From assembly GCA_963775335.1 (NCBI GenBank), contig CAVZIJ010000002.1, forward strand, positions 496,001 to 560,000: DNA of 64,000 nucleotides. Reading direction: 5' to 3'. This DNA comes from CAVQCX01 sp963775335. Lineage in GTDB: Bacteria > Pseudomonadota > Gammaproteobacteria > Chromatiales > Chromatiaceae. The notes under the pieces were generated by a model. It was not told where the DNA came from, searched no databases, and worked only from the letters and a program-made list of their open reading frames with translations. Of the stretch, positions 63,047 to 64,000 are shown piece by piece. Position numbers and translations under genes: made by a program. Position 1 is the first letter of the stretch. Every line of letters starts with the position of its first letter.

Positions 63047-63928
63047 ATGACCTATACCCGCTTGTCGGAGCTCGCAGGCGGCCTGTGCGCAGGCCGGATC
63101 GTGCCCTACCTTGGCCCGGGCGTGCTCGCCGACGTGACCCACAGCGGGACCAGCCAGCCCATGCCCGCGGACAGCGACAGCCTGATCCTCGCCATGAACA
63201 ACGGGCGCCCCGTGGCGCCACGCCTGATGTGGGAGTTTCCGCGCGCCGCCATGGATGTCGAGCTCAAGCGGGGGCGCAGCGCGGTCAACCGGTTTCTCAC
63301 CAACACCTACTCCGATCCGTCCTGGAGCCGCGCCGCGCTGCACGACCGGCTGGCTGCGGTGAAACCGCCGTATGTGGTCGACATCAACCGCGACACCCAG
63401 CTGCAGGACAGCTACGCGGATACGCCCCATACCCTGATCCGGGGCGTCGCCCGGGTCGGGGGTACCGACTATCGCTTCCGCATCGATCAGTACGACGGCG
63501 CCGCCTACCGGGAGGTCGACCAGGCCCAGGTCGACCCGACCCTGCCGATCCTGTTCAAGCCCATGGGAAGCCCTCGTCCGGACGCTACCTTCATCGCCTC
63601 CGACGCCGATTATGTCGACTACATCACAGAGCTGATGGGCGGGTTCGCCATCCCCCGCTTCCTCAAGGAGTACCGCCGTGGCAAGCAGTACCTGCTGCTC
63701 GGTCTGCGCCTGACCCGCGACACCGAGCGCATGGTGCTGTCCGACATCATCTACGGCTCAGGCAGACCTCCCGCCTGGGCGCTGATCGCCGAGCCGACCG
63801 ACAAGGAACTGCGCTTCTGCGCGCGCCTGGGAATAGAGGTGCTGGAGGCGGATGTCGGCGATCTGCTCAGCGCAGCGCCCCTCGGGCACGCCGAGGCGGA
63901 GCTCACCGCGTTGGAGATGGGCTGCTGA
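63047..63928 (+). CDS. SIR2-like domain protein of nif regulon
   Basis: 293 aa from ATG 63047 with GAGGAGAGG upstream. N-terminal GGLCAGRIVPYLGPGVL recalls the SIR2_2 nucleotide loop; RPVAPRLMWEFPRAAMDVELKRG, then PPYVVDINRDTQLQ, LPILFKPMGSP and QYLLLGLRLTRDTERMVLSDI follow. SIR2-like genes are found in some nif clusters, function unproven; NAD-linked and therefore possibly related to DraT-type NAD signalling (inference). Overlaps the next gene by one base (TGATG). Confidence 0.8.
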   Translation: MTYTRLSELAGGLCAGRIVPYLGPGVLADVTHSGTSQPMPADSDSLILAMNNGRPVAPRLMWEFPRAAMDVELKRGRSAVNRFLTNTYSDPSWSRAALHDRLAAVKPPYVVDINRDTQLQDSYADTPHTLIRGVARVGGTDYRFRIDQYDGAAYREVDQAQVDPTLPILFKPMGSPRPDATFIASDADYVDYITELMGGFAIPRFLKEYRRGKQYLLLGLRLTRDTERMVLSDIIYGSGRPPAWALIAEPTDKELRFCARLGIEVLEADVGDLLSAAPLGHAEAELTALEMGC

Positions 63929-64000
63929 TGACGGCGTTCAGACCCTGTCTGGGCAAGACCGCCTGTACCGAGGGTGGCGACGATTGCCGCGCCTGCGGCC
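63928..64000 (+). CDS. Start of a Cys-rich small protein, cut by window edge
   Basis: 24 codons visible: MTAFRPCLGKTACTEGGDDCRACG, read here in parts as RPCLGKTAC and DDCRACG. Four cysteines in the first 23 residues suggest an Fe-S or zinc knuckle at the N-terminus. Coupled to the SIR2-like gene. Confidence 0.6.
   Translation, partial: MTAFRPCLGKTACTEGGDDCRACG

Overview
The window is high-GC gammaproteobacterial DNA, most likely from a purple sulfur bacterium or close relative (Chromatiales/Chromatiaceae). Reasons: the bamA-rseP-dxr-cdsA-uppS-frr-pyrH-tsf-rpsB // map-glnD order, E. coli-like ybbA/ybbP//tesA and cecR-ybhGFSR blocks, TusA/DsrE2-type sulfur-carrier genes, and a nif region with Azotobacter-like gene content. 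The assignment is by gene content and order only. No rRNA or tRNA gene, CRISPR array or intact transposase was seen.

Layout. 1-8.7 kb (minus strand): outer-membrane assembly, lipid/isoprenoid synthesis and translation genes, often with 4-base start/stop overlaps. 8.9-12.4 kb: map and glnD. 12.5-24.3 kb: a secreted Gln-rich protein, a VOC protein, a large TPR protein, dapC-dapD-yffB, a CAP-domain protein with unusual tandem Cys repeats, and a coupled hydrolase-ACP-ketosynthase trio. 24.9-27.4 kb: a HIT protein and a bufferin-type metallophore operon (bufA precursor, DUF692 MNIO enzyme, DUF2063 partner). 27.9-34.7 kb: an EAL-CZB protein, then an apparent minus-strand operon joining a TusA and a DsrE2-like protein to a GAF histidine kinase and two response regulators, with an SQR-like flavoprotein upstream. 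34.9-41.5 kb: tesA, ybbA, ybbP and glycogen phosphorylase. 41.6-47.6 kb: TetR-controlled YbhGFSR-type ABC exporter.

47.7-64 kb is a nitrogen-fixation region: iscA-nifU-nifS, nifN-nifX-rseC-like-nifX-associated-DUF683-fdxB-2Fe2S ferredoxin and small genes, a NifZ-like gene, modA, draT and a SIR2-like gene. Four clear sigma54 (-24/-12) promoters with NifA-type TGT-N10-ACA upstream sites are visible.

The most striking observation is that this nif region is full of internal deletions. nifE keeps only its first ~46 codons joined in frame to its last part; nifV keeps both ends only; the nif cysE is in pieces; a TPR gene runs into the C-terminal half of a clpX-like gene; and draT and a divergent LRV-repeat gene have both lost their 5' ends at one junction. 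Their sigma54 promoters look intact. This is either recent nif decay by many deletions or an assembly artefact; reads would decide. nifHDK are not in this window.

Several intergenic repeat families also occur: a 29-bp palindrome (4 copies), paired REP-like elements, a 31-bp element, CCCTCACCCC-type elements, and a 106-bp element present twice at about 90% identity.
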